Source: Porphyromonadaceae bacterium
Lineage (GTDB): Bacteria; Bacteroidota; Bacteroidia; Bacteroidales; Tannerellaceae
Direction: 5' to 3'
Assembly (NCBI GenBank): GCA_003517945.1
Contig: DOZP01000120.1
Location: forward strand, 8,920-17,064
Length of the DNA stretch: 8,145 nucleotides
Part shown: in pieces, positions 1 through 6,401 of the stretch
How the letters are laid out: the number at the start of each line of letters is the position of its first letter
Numbering within the stretch: position 1 is the stretch's first letter
Translations under genes and position numbers: made by a program
The notes under the pieces: model-generated
The model's input: only the letters and a program-made list of their open reading frames with translations
The model's database searches: none
What the model was told of the DNA's origin: nothing

Positions 1-311
1 CCGATCATCAGGACGGATCCTCTCAGTGATGCGGCTTTGCGTGCGTATTCTTCCGTATAGATATAATCCATATCAATTTCATCTGCCTGGAAAGAATAGG
101 ATTCGTCCGACAGTCGTTCGGTCTTGACTCCCATTTTCTGAAGCAACAGGATGAGGTTGCGGATGTCGAGTATATCCGGTACATTCCGTATTTCTACCTT
201 TTCCGGCGTCAGTAAAGTTGCACATATAATCTGCAGGGCTTCGTTTTTCGCTCCCTGCGGATAAATGTCTCCACTTAGTTTGTGATTGCCTTCTATGATA
301 AAAGAGCTCAT
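1..311 (-). CDS. murA: UDP-N-acetylglucosamine 1-carboxyvinyltransferase (MurA), N-terminal part, cut by window edge
   Basis: Cytoplasmic enzyme of the first committed step of peptidoglycan synthesis: it transfers enolpyruvate from PEP to UDP-GlcNAc. My reading of the minus strand gives an ATG at 311-309 and 103 codons running off the left edge. The N-terminus begins MSSFIIEGNHKLSGDIYPQG and continues GAKNEAL, the MurA signature with the substrate-binding Lys-Asn pair. Later come IRNVPDILDIRNL and KAASLRGSVLMIG, the latter matching the conserved Arg region of the first domain. The catalytic Cys loop lies beyond the window. The start overlaps the stop of the DUF4290 gene as ATGA, so translation is probably coupled; a modest AAGGA sits just 5' of the ATG. 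DUF4290 next to murA is a familiar Bacteroidota arrangement. EPSP synthase (AroA) shares the fold, but the GAKNEA motif favours MurA. Confidence 0.93.
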   Translation of the reverse strand, partial: MSSFIIEGNHKLSGDIYPQGAKNEALQIICATLLTPEKVEIRNVPDILDIRNLILLLQKMGVKTERLSDESYSFQADEIDMDYIYTEEYARKAASLRGSVLMI

Positions 312-919
312 TGTCCTTTTCGTGAATGATTTTTCTTGTTTTTCTTTGTGTTTCGTTGGGGTGTTTCGATCAATTCGGAAGCATCGGCCATTTTAAGTGT
401 TTCCGCATTACGGACAATGCGCATTTCCGACAATTCAGCTAAATCTTTTAATATTTTTTGATTATCGACCGAATCCTTGTTCCAAATGAGGAATGATTTT
501 TTCATCTGATTGGCAATCAGATGTATCAAGGCCTCTTTTTCTTCTTCGTTTTCCATCAATGAGGCTTTATTGATGAGGTGTTCGAGGGTCTGTCCGTAAT
601 GTTTATATATGATTTCCGTTTCGCTGTACGGGACACGCGGCGGACGTTGATGCAGGTTTTCTTTCTTTATAATTTCATAGGGATAGTCCACATCCAGGTT
701 GAAATCAGCCATGATAGCCAGATGGTCCCATAAAATGTGCTTGAAATCGTTGACGTCGCGTAGGTGTGGAAACATGTTTCCCATGATGCTTATAATTGCG
801 TTTGCACAGCGGTTACGTTCTTCCCGGTTTTCTATCGTCAGGCAATAATCGACCATATTTTGAATATTACGACCGTATTCCGGAAGTGCAAGGCGTTTTG
901 CGTTTGTATTATATTCCAT
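308..919 (-). CDS. DUF4290 domain-containing protein, upstream partner of murA
   Basis: Conserved Bacteroidota protein of unknown function, 203 residues. The N-terminus MEYNTNAKRLALPEYGRNIQ and the following NMVDYC and FPHL..DVNDFKHILWDHLAIMADF segments match my memory of DUF4290. The protein is soluble, mostly helical and rich in charged residues, with no signal peptide or membrane segment. After about residue 180 it ends in a low-complexity basic tail (NTKKNKKNHSRKGQ) that could bind nucleic acid or another polyanion, which is inference. Its stop overlaps the murA start by 4 bp, so the two are co-transcribed and probably translationally coupled, which hints at a link to envelope growth. A -7-type element lies about 30 bp upstream. 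The molecular role is unknown; I assign none. Confidence 0.85.
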   Translation of the reverse strand: MEYNTNAKRLALPEYGRNIQNMVDYCLTIENREERNRCANAIISIMGNMFPHLRDVNDFKHILWDHLAIMADFNLDVDYPYEIIKKENLHQRPPRVPYSETEIIYKHYGQTLEHLINKASLMENEEEKEALIHLIANQMKKSFLIWNKDSVDNQKILKDLAELSEMRIVRNAETLKMADASELIETPQRNTKKNKKNHSRKGQ

Positions 920-949
920 AATTTAATTTTCCGTCCATATTTTACGGTG

Positions 950-957
950 CAAAAATA
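950..957 (-). promoter_or_regulatory. -7 promoter element for DUF4290-murA
   Basis: On the minus strand this reads TATTTTTG, a match to the Bacteroidota primary-sigma -7 consensus TAnnTTTG. It lies about 30 bp before the DUF4290 ATG (919), giving a short leader. No clear TTTG -33 element sits at the expected spacing, so the call rests on the -7 box and its intergenic position. Confidence 0.45.
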
Positions 958-978
958 GGTAATTATATTGACTTTTAC

Positions 979-986
979 TATTTTTG
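979..986 (+). promoter_or_regulatory. -7 promoter element for the ThiC-like gene
   Basis: TATTTTTG matches TAnnTTTG and ends 16 bases before the ATG at 1003. The transcript would therefore have a leader of roughly 10 bases, too short for a TPP (THI-box) riboswitch. No convincing -33 TTTG is visible at 19-21 bp spacing. Confidence 0.45.
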
Positions 987-1002
987 CGGAGATAAAATAA
1001 AA

Positions 1003-2505
1003 ATGAGGGTGATGAAGAAAATCTATGTTGAAGGTGAAATAAACAATGTGCGGGTGGGGATGTGTCAGATAAATTTATCCGATACACTTATTGACGCGGA
1101 TAGCGATAATATCTTGAAAAAAAATAATCCTGTCGTTGTTTATGATACTTCGGGACCATATGGAGACAGCGCCTTTAGGGCTGATTTTTCGGAAGGTTTG
1201 CCCCGTATACGTGAATCATGGTATACGCGTCGTAAAGATATTGTATTCAATCCTCACAATAATAGTGATGTGACGAACCGGTCCTTTTTCTCTGCTAAAG
1301 AGGGGAAATGTATCACGCAGATGTATTATGCAAAAAAACGTATGATAACGCCGGAAATGGAGTATGTGGCTATACGCGAGAATCAGCAGATTGAGGCGTT
1401 AGGGCTTAAATCATATATTACTCCGGATTTTGTACGTAAAGAAATCGCATCCGGGCGCGCCGTTATTCCTGCAAATATTAATCATCTTGAGCTGGAACCG
1501 ATGGTTATCGGCAGCCGATTCCTTGTGAAAATAAACAGTAATATTACCACCGACAAAGTTTTTTCCAAAAATGATGCGGAAAAAGTTCGGCTGAATTGTT
1601 GCTTTGGCGCAGATACCTTGATGGATATCTCGCGTGAAAGGTTACCTGCTTTGTCGCGTAGATACCTGGTACGTAATTCGCCGGTACCTGTCGGTACGCC
1701 TCCGTTATATCATGCGTTGGCAATGGTGGAAGGGCGAATAAAGGATTTGTCGTGGGATGTTTACCGTAGCGCTCTTATTGAGCAGTTAATGCAGGGGGTG
1801 GATTTTGTTTCCGTACATGCGGCTATGAAACGCAAGCATCTGAAAATGACGACTCACAGACTGACGGGGATTGTGTCCAGTGCCGGACGGATCCTGGCTG
1901 AATGGATGAATATTCATAAGGAAGAAAATTTTTTGAATACACATTTTCCCGAAATTTGTGAGTTAGCCGGCGCTTACGATGCTGTTATTTCTTTAGGCAG
2001 CGGACTGCGTCCGGGTTCTATCTATGATTCGAATGACAAAGTACAGTATGCCGAGCTGGCGGAAATGCGGGAACTGGTTGAAATTGCCTGGAAACACTAT
2101 GTTCAGGTTATGGCTGAGGGGCCGGGACATATACCGATGAATAAAATAGAGCTTTATATGAAGGAGTATCGTTACATATGTAGGGGTATCCCGTTTTTTT
2201 CACCGGGTATGCTTACTTCAGACCTGGCTGTCGGGCATGAACATATCGCCGCTGCGATAGGAGGGGCGCAGATGGCATGGCATGGCGCGTCCCTTATCGG
2301 CGGCCTTAAAAGTCAGGTGGGTATAGTAAATGCGGATCGTATGCGGGCAGACCTGCTCAGTTACAGGATCGCTGCACATTCCGCTGATCTGGCGAAAGGC
2401 CATCCCGGAGCGCAGGTGCGTGATAATGCCTTTAGTAAAGCAAAGCAAGAGAACCGTGAGTCCGACTGGACGAAGTTGTCACTTAACGCTTTTATGAATC
2501 AGTAA
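1003..2505 (+). CDS. ThiC-family (phosphomethylpyrimidine synthase-like) protein lacking the C-terminal [4Fe-4S] motif; probably non-catalytic paralogue
   Basis: True ThiC is a cytoplasmic radical-SAM enzyme converting AIR to HMP phosphate for thiamine. Family signatures here run in order: VYDTSGPY (46-53), TQMYYAK (105-111), TPEMEYVAIREN (116-127), IPANINH (155-161), RNSPVPVGT (224-232), RLTGIVSSAG (286-295), SGLRPGSI (333-340), AEGPGHIPM (371-379, with His376, a metal-ligand position), AAHSADLAKGHPGAQ (457-471) and RDNAFSKAK. The protein stops at residue 500, whereas family members usually exceed 550 residues, so the CX2CX4C cluster motif is absent. Other family motifs are altered: NIGNSA, HAGV, SRGG, LGDGLRPG and the TPKEHLGLP segment carrying the second metal His. 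The frame is open throughout with no frameshift. No thiamine genes flank it. An in-frame ATG at 1012 is an alternative start. Family membership is certain; catalysis is doubtful. Annotation pipelines may call this ThiC. Confidence 0.9.
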   Translation: MRVMKKIYVEGEINNVRVGMCQINLSDTLIDADSDNILKKNNPVVVYDTSGPYGDSAFRADFSEGLPRIRESWYTRRKDIVFNPHNNSDVTNRSFFSAKEGKCITQMYYAKKRMITPEMEYVAIRENQQIEALGLKSYITPDFVRKEIASGRAVIPANINHLELEPMVIGSRFLVKINSNITTDKVFSKNDAEKVRLNCCFGADTLMDISRERLPALSRRYLVRNSPVPVGTPPLYHALAMVEGRIKDLSWDVYRSALIEQLMQGVDFVSVHAAMKRKHLKMTTHRLTGIVSSAGRILAEWMNIHKEENFLNTHFPEICELAGAYDAVISLGSGLRPGSIYDSNDKVQYAELAEMRELVEIAWKHYVQVMAEGPGHIPMNKIELYMKEYRYICRGIPFFSPGMLTSDLAVGHEHIAAAIGGAQMAWHGASLIGGLKSQVGIVNADRMRADLLSYRIAAHSADLAKGHPGAQVRDNAFSKAKQENRESDWTKLSLNAFMNQ

Positions 2506-2520
2506 AAAGAATAAATATGT

Positions 2521-2540
2521 GTCCGGTATGTAAACCGGAT
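2521..2540. terminator. Weak hairpin between convergent genes, possible bidirectional terminator
   Basis: TCCGGT (2522-2527) pairs with ACCGGA (2534-2539) around a 6-base loop, and a G-T wobble pair extends the stem. It lies between the convergent ends of the ThiC-like gene and the thioredoxin gene. Only a few Ts follow it on the plus strand; on the minus strand a looser T-rich run follows after about 8 bases. Position fits a terminator, but the stem is short and the U-tract poor. Confidence 0.35.
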
Positions 2541-2564
2541 TTGGCACAACGCGCCGATTGATTT

Positions 2565-3053
2565 TTATTTGTCCGTGGTCTGTGCCGTATCCTCATTTTC
2601 TTTCAGCAGAAATTCTTTAATCACTTTTACGAATGATTCACGCGGTAAGGCGCCCATGGCCGATTGAGGTGTTCCTTTCTTAGGAATGAAAAGGAATGTA
2701 GGAATGCTGCTTATGCCAAAAGCTCCGGCTAATTCTTTTTCTTTATCCACATCAATTTTGTAGACAATTATTTGTCCTTTGTATTCGTCGGCAAGTTCTT
2801 TTAAAACAGGGGCTACTTTTTTGCACGGCCCACACCAGTCGGCATAGAAATCAATAATACAGGGGAGATTGCCTTCATAAACCCATGCCTCGGTATTTTT
2901 TTCGTAATTGTATATTTTTTCAAGAAAGCCTGCTTTATTTAATACAATAACCGTGTCGGTTGCCGTATCTTTTTTATTTTCCGTTTGCGCAAGAATACCG
3001 GCGGGCAGAATTAACATGACAGTAAATATCAGTATATATTTAAAAATCTTCAT
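2565..3053 (-). CDS. Secreted (periplasmic) thioredoxin-family protein
   Basis: Thiol-disulfide oxidoreductase of 162 residues. Residues 1-22 form a Sec signal peptide: Lys near the N-terminus, a hydrophobic core IFTVMLILPAGI, and a likely cut after ILA before QT. There is no lipobox Cys. After a short polar linker comes one thioredoxin domain (about 36-150) with DFYADWCGPCKK, active-site Cys74 and Cys77, and the cis-Pro loop SSIPT at Pro118. The KIDVDKEKELAGAFGI segment is typical of true thioredoxins rather than TlpA/ResA types. A third Cys (65) precedes the active-site strand. The tail is acidic and polar. The protein resembles the extracytoplasmic thioredoxins of Bacteroides (TrxP type). 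It is monocistronic as far as visible, convergent with the ThiC-like gene and divergent from the methyltransferase gene. The physiological substrate is not evident. Confidence 0.88.
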   Translation of the reverse strand: MKIFKYILIFTVMLILPAGILAQTENKKDTATDTVIVLNKAGFLEKIYNYEKNTEAWVYEGNLPCIIDFYADWCGPCKKVAPVLKELADEYKGQIIVYKIDVDKEKELAGAFGISSIPTFLFIPKKGTPQSAMGALPRESFVKVIKEFLLKENEDTAQTTDK

Positions 3054-3088
3054 TGAATTAAATTATTTAATATGAGTAATCAAGGTAG

Positions 3089-3096
3089 CAAAGATA
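3089..3096 (-). promoter_or_regulatory. -7 promoter element for the thioredoxin gene
   Basis: On the minus strand this reads TATCTTTG, a match to TAnnTTTG, placed 35 bp upstream of the thioredoxin ATG (3053). The intervening leader is very AT-rich. No clear -33 TTTG is visible upstream. Confidence 0.45.
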
Positions 3097-3159
3097 CGGA
3101 TTTATTTTGAATAAAATAGTGTATTTTTTCAGTTTTCCCGAAAAGACAGTTACTTGTCA

Positions 3160-3190
3160 GTTGTTAATTATGAATTGTTTTCTATTTTTG
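3160..3190 (+). promoter_or_regulatory. Promoter (-33 GTTG, -7 TATTTTTG) of the methyltransferase gene
   Basis: GTTG at 3160-3163 and TATTTTTG at 3183-3190 are separated by 19 bp, the spacing expected of Bacteroidota -33/-7 promoters. The promoter lies inside the longest possible reading frame of the downstream gene (in-frame ATG at 3154). That argues against the 3154 start and for translation from 3196 or 3202. The leader would be very short or absent. Confidence 0.55.
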
Positions 3191-3195
3191 TGCCT

Positions 3196-4437
3196 ATGAA
3201 AATGACGGAGCGTTTAAGGGCCTTTATAAGGGAACATGCGGATGATGATGTATTGCAGCTTATCCTGGATGCGCCACGGTATAAAGATGTGGATGTACGG
3301 TTTGCTGCCGAACAGATTCGGGCGCGGCGCCAGGTGAAAGACAAGCTACCCTTATGGTATGCCGACGATAGGCTGATTTATCCTTCGTCGCTGGCTTTGG
3401 AACAATGTTCTTCCGAACAGACGGCGCTGTATAAGCAGAGGCTTGTTGATCAGGAGGATCGGGTCTGTGACCTGACCGGAGGGCTTGGTGTAGACGCTTA
3501 CTTTTTATCATTGAAAGTGAGAAGCCTGATATATGTGGAGCGTAATACATTGTATTGTGAAGTTGCCGCCTGTAATATGGAGCAGCTTGGCGCACGGAAT
3601 GTGCAAATTCTGAATGATGATGCTGTGGTATTGCTCACGAAGAATCCGGATGCGTTATCCGGGGTGAACGTGATTTATCTGGACCCTGCGCGCAGAGGGG
3701 CCGGAAAAAAGCGGGTGTTTGCCTTGGAGGACTGTGAGCCTGACCTGACGCAACTGTGGCCTTTGTTGTGTAGGAACAGGAATAAAATCATAGTGAAATT
3801 ATCGCCAATGCTGGATATCAGCAGGCTTTTATCGCAACTGTCAAATATCAGGGAAATCCATGTCGTTTCCGTCAGGAATGATTGCAAAGAGCTCCTTGTT
3901 GTGGCTGATGCTTTTTGTATGCCGGGCGATCCGTTACATCCCGGAAGGTCAGGTGATGGATCTGATGTTCGGATTCATTGTGCAAATTTCACAACTTCCG
4001 GTGGAGAGCAGTCTTTTCGTTTCTTGTATGGTGAAGAAAAAGCGGCTCTTGCCGCATTTGCCGCAGAAGTCGGGCATTATCTTTATGAACCGAATGGGTC
4101 CATATTAAAGGCTGGCGCTTATAAAACCGTATCATCACGGTACGGATTGGAGAAGCTTCATATAAGCAGTCATCTGTATACCTCGGATACTTATCTGCCG
4201 TCTTTTGCCGGAAGAATATTTGAAGTTAATCGTGTTTATAAATTTGAAAATCGTTTGTGCCGGAGTTTGTCGATGCAGATACCCCGGGCGAATATTGCCG
4301 TTCGTAATTTTCCCCTTTCCGTCGATGAACTACGCAAACGTACAGGAATAACGGATGGTGGCGATGTATACTTGTTTGCCTCGATGCTGTCCGGTAATAA
4401 GAAAGTGTTGATTGAATGCCGGAAAGTTCATGCCTGA
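3196..4437 (+). CDS. Class I SAM-dependent methyltransferase with THUMP-like C-terminal region (PG_1098 family)
   Basis: Predicted cytoplasmic methyltransferase of about 413 residues, probably acting on RNA. A helical N-terminal part of about 85 residues precedes a Rossmann core. The core shows SAM motif I VCDLTGGLGVDAYF, the acidic motif II IYVERN, NDDA, and motif IV VIYLDPARR, then IVKLSPMLDIS and NDCKELLVV. The DPAR box resembles the catalytic (D/N)PP(Y/F)-type loop of RNA and DNA methylases. The C-terminal 150 or so residues include LYEPNGSILKAGAYKTV and a terminal domain like the ferredoxin-like/THUMP-like region of Porphyromonas PG_1098; that assignment is from memory. I chose ATG 3196 (MKMTERLRAF) over 3154 because a promoter overlaps the extension; 3202 is equally possible. 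The target base is unknown. The gene stands alone and converges on recQ. Confidence 0.85.
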   Translation: MKMTERLRAFIREHADDDVLQLILDAPRYKDVDVRFAAEQIRARRQVKDKLPLWYADDRLIYPSSLALEQCSSEQTALYKQRLVDQEDRVCDLTGGLGVDAYFLSLKVRSLIYVERNTLYCEVAACNMEQLGARNVQILNDDAVVLLTKNPDALSGVNVIYLDPARRGAGKKRVFALEDCEPDLTQLWPLLCRNRNKIIVKLSPMLDISRLLSQLSNIREIHVVSVRNDCKELLVVADAFCMPGDPLHPGRSGDGSDVRIHCANFTTSGGEQSFRFLYGEEKAALAAFAAEVGHYLYEPNGSILKAGAYKTVSSRYGLEKLHISSHLYTSDTYLPSFAGRIFEVNRVYKFENRLCRSLSMQIPRANIAVRNFPLSVDELRKRTGITDGGDVYLFASMLSGNKKVLIECRKVHA

Positions 4438-4490
4438 ATTTTTTTACGGAATGTAGGGTAATATGGTATATAATCCGGAGTCGGTGTTTT

Positions 4491-6401
4491 TTACCTGATC
4501 AATGAGATTATACTGTCTTTTAGCGTGATCCGTTCATCGTGGTCTAACAGAAAGCGTATGACTTGTATGTTTTTTTCTTTTTCCAGCGGCAGTTCTCGGG
4601 CCAGTGTGAGTATACTTTCAGAGGTGTTTTTTTCGAGGCGTAGCAGAAGCGCATCTTTTACTTTGTTGAACTCCCAGTTTTTAAGTCCCGACTGGTTTTT
4701 GCTGAGGCAGACGTCGCAGATGCTGCAATCTTTATCTGATTTTTCGCCGAAATAGCGTAGCAGCATGCGCGTGCGGCAAAACCGGCTTTCGGTTATGTAT
4801 TCAATCACTTTGCCGACCCTGTTTTCCGTACGTTTCCGGCGGTCTTCGAATGTGTTGCGCGGGATGGTGACATGTCTTTTTTCTTCCCGGTTTCGTGTAA
4901 AAATAATCTGAGGCAGTTTTTTGCGGGGAATATAATTGATTATGTGTGTCTTGGATAACATAATCAGGGAATTGTATACCGCTTCTCTTGTTGAATGTAC
5001 GCGTGTGGCAATCAACGATTCGTCTATGAATACATAATCGGCGAATAATCCTGTATAAGAACGTAATATGACTTGGATAATGTCGTCAGACAGTTTGTCG
5101 AAATCCATTTTATATAATTCGTCGCGGTTTGCCAGGAATAGCAGGCGCGAACTGTTGTCGGGTTCTTCTACATATTCGATATAGCCTGCCGATTCAAGTA
5201 TTTTTAATGCGTTATGAGTTTGGGCGGCAGGGAATTTAAATATTCTGCAAAAGTTGGGTAGCGAGAAATCGTGTGTCTTAAATGCTCCGAAACCTACTGC
5301 TATCTGCAAGTAGTTGCCGAGAGCTTCATATACGCGGAGTATGAATTTTTTGTCCGGATATTCGTCGGACATTCGTTTTTTTAGTTTTGATGTTTCGGTA
5401 GATGCACATAATGCGATGGCGTATGCTTTTTTTTCGTCACGTCCGGCCCGTCCCGCTTCCTGAAAGTATTCTTCCAGGGAGTTCGGCATATCCATGTGGA
5501 TGACTAATCGTACGTCGGGCTTGTCAATTCCCATTCCGAATGCATTTGTGGAGACGATGATGCGGCATGTTCCCTTTTTCCATGCATCCTGTCGTTCTGT
5601 TTTTTCGTCGCGGTTGAGGCCGGCATGAAAAAAATGGGCGGAGAAACCCGCTTGCTGCAATGTTTTTGCAATGTCCTGGGTGTGCTTCCTGTTGCGTACA
5701 TATACAATAGCCGTTCCGTCTACACGTTCGAGTATATGTACCAACTCTTCCATCTTGTTTTCGGTGTTCCGTACAATGTATGCGAGGTTTTCACGAACGA
5801 AACTTTTTTTCAGTACATTTTTTTTGCGGAACAGTAGCTTTTCCTGAATGTCATCTACGACTTCGGGGGTAGCGGTTGCGGTCAATGCAAGTACGGGGGT
5901 ATTTTCAGGCAGGGCTTTCCGGATGTCGGCAATATGCAGGTATGAAGGGCGGAAGTCATATCCCCACTGTGAAATGCAGTGGCTTTCGTCAACGACCAGC
6001 AGACATACGTTCATCAACGGTAGTTTTCTTTTAAATAAATCGGTATGAAGCCGTTCGGGTGAAATGTATAGAAATTTATAATCACCGTATATGCAGTTGT
6101 CGAAATGTTTGTTTATTTCGTCGGCTGTCATACCGGAATAGACCGTGGTTGCTTTGATGTCCCGCGCACGCAGGTTGTCGACCTGGTCTTTCATTAATGC
6201 GATAAGAGGGGTCACGACAATACATAACCCTTTCATGATCATGGCCGGAACTTGGAACGTAATGGATTTGCCGCCGCCCGTAGGCATCAATCCAAGCGTG
6301 TCTTGACCGTTGAGCACGGCATGTATGATATCTTCCTGTAGTGGGCGGAAAGAAGAGTAGCCCCAGTGTTTTTCTAATGTTTCATGGAGGATATTAGTCA
6401 C
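4491..6401 (-). CDS. recQ: RecQ-family ATP-dependent 3'-5' DNA helicase (short form, no HRDC)
   Basis: Superfamily 2 helicase of 636 residues that unwinds DNA for recombinational repair and fork restart. Motifs: motif 0 region FRPLQEDII (18-26), Walker A MPTGGGKS (39-46), TPLIALMKDQV, Walker B DESH (138-141) followed by the RecQ aromatic-rich loop HCISQWGYDFRPSY, LTATAT (173-178), STNAFGMGIDKPDVR (284-298), and motif VI QEAGRAGRD (314-322). Four zinc-type cysteines appear as FCRTRMLLRYFGE...CSICDVC (542, 559, 562, 565), unusually far downstream of motif VI; a winged-helix-like stretch precedes them. No HRDC domain is evident. The start is GTG (6401-6399): the upstream in-frame stop leaves no other start, and the next Met lies in Walker A. 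The gene overlaps the recJ stop by 8 bp, so translation is probably coupled to recJ. Confidence 0.93.
   Translation of the reverse strand: MTNILHETLEKHWGYSSFRPLQEDIIHAVLNGQDTLGLMPTGGGKSITFQVPAMIMKGLCIVVTPLIALMKDQVDNLRARDIKATTVYSGMTADEINKHFDNCIYGDYKFLYISPERLHTDLFKRKLPLMNVCLLVVDESHCISQWGYDFRPSYLHIADIRKALPENTPVLALTATATPEVVDDIQEKLLFRKKNVLKKSFVRENLAYIVRNTENKMEELVHILERVDGTAIVYVRNRKHTQDIAKTLQQAGFSAHFFHAGLNRDEKTERQDAWKKGTCRIIVSTNAFGMGIDKPDVRLVIHMDMPNSLEEYFQEAGRAGRDEKKAYAIALCASTETSKLKKRMSDEYPDKKFILRVYEALGNYLQIAVGFGAFKTHDFSLPNFCRIFKFPAAQTHNALKILESAGYIEYVEEPDNSSRLLFLANRDELYKMDFDKLSDDIIQVILRSYTGLFADYVFIDESLIATRVHSTREAVYNSLIMLSKTHIINYIPRKKLPQIIFTRNREEKRHVTIPRNTFEDRRKRTENRVGKVIEYITESRFCRTRMLLRYFGEKSDKDCSICDVCLSKNQSGLKNWEFNKVKDALLLRLEKNTSESILTLARELPLEKEKNIQVIRFLLDHDERITLKDSIISLIR

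Noticed and set aside
2517..2561. A 14-codon ATG frame after the ThiC-like gene encoding MCPVCKPDLAQRAD, reminiscent of the lost CX2CX4C cluster motif of ThiC.
   Set aside because: It is in a different frame from the gene, has only CX2C without the third Cys, would need a deletion as well as a frameshift, and its sequence is largely dictated by the hairpin at 2521-2540. Coincidence is likelier than a relic.
3057..3071. AT-only inverted repeat ATTAAAT-T-ATTTAAT in the thioredoxin leader.
   Set aside because: Such palindromes are expected in AT-rich spacer DNA. It is too weak to be a terminator and matches no operator I recognise.
4438..4490. Possible terminator between the methyltransferase gene and recQ (GGTGTTTTTTACC).
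   Set aside because: The stem would be only 3 bp. No convincing hairpin with a U-tract is visible in either direction.
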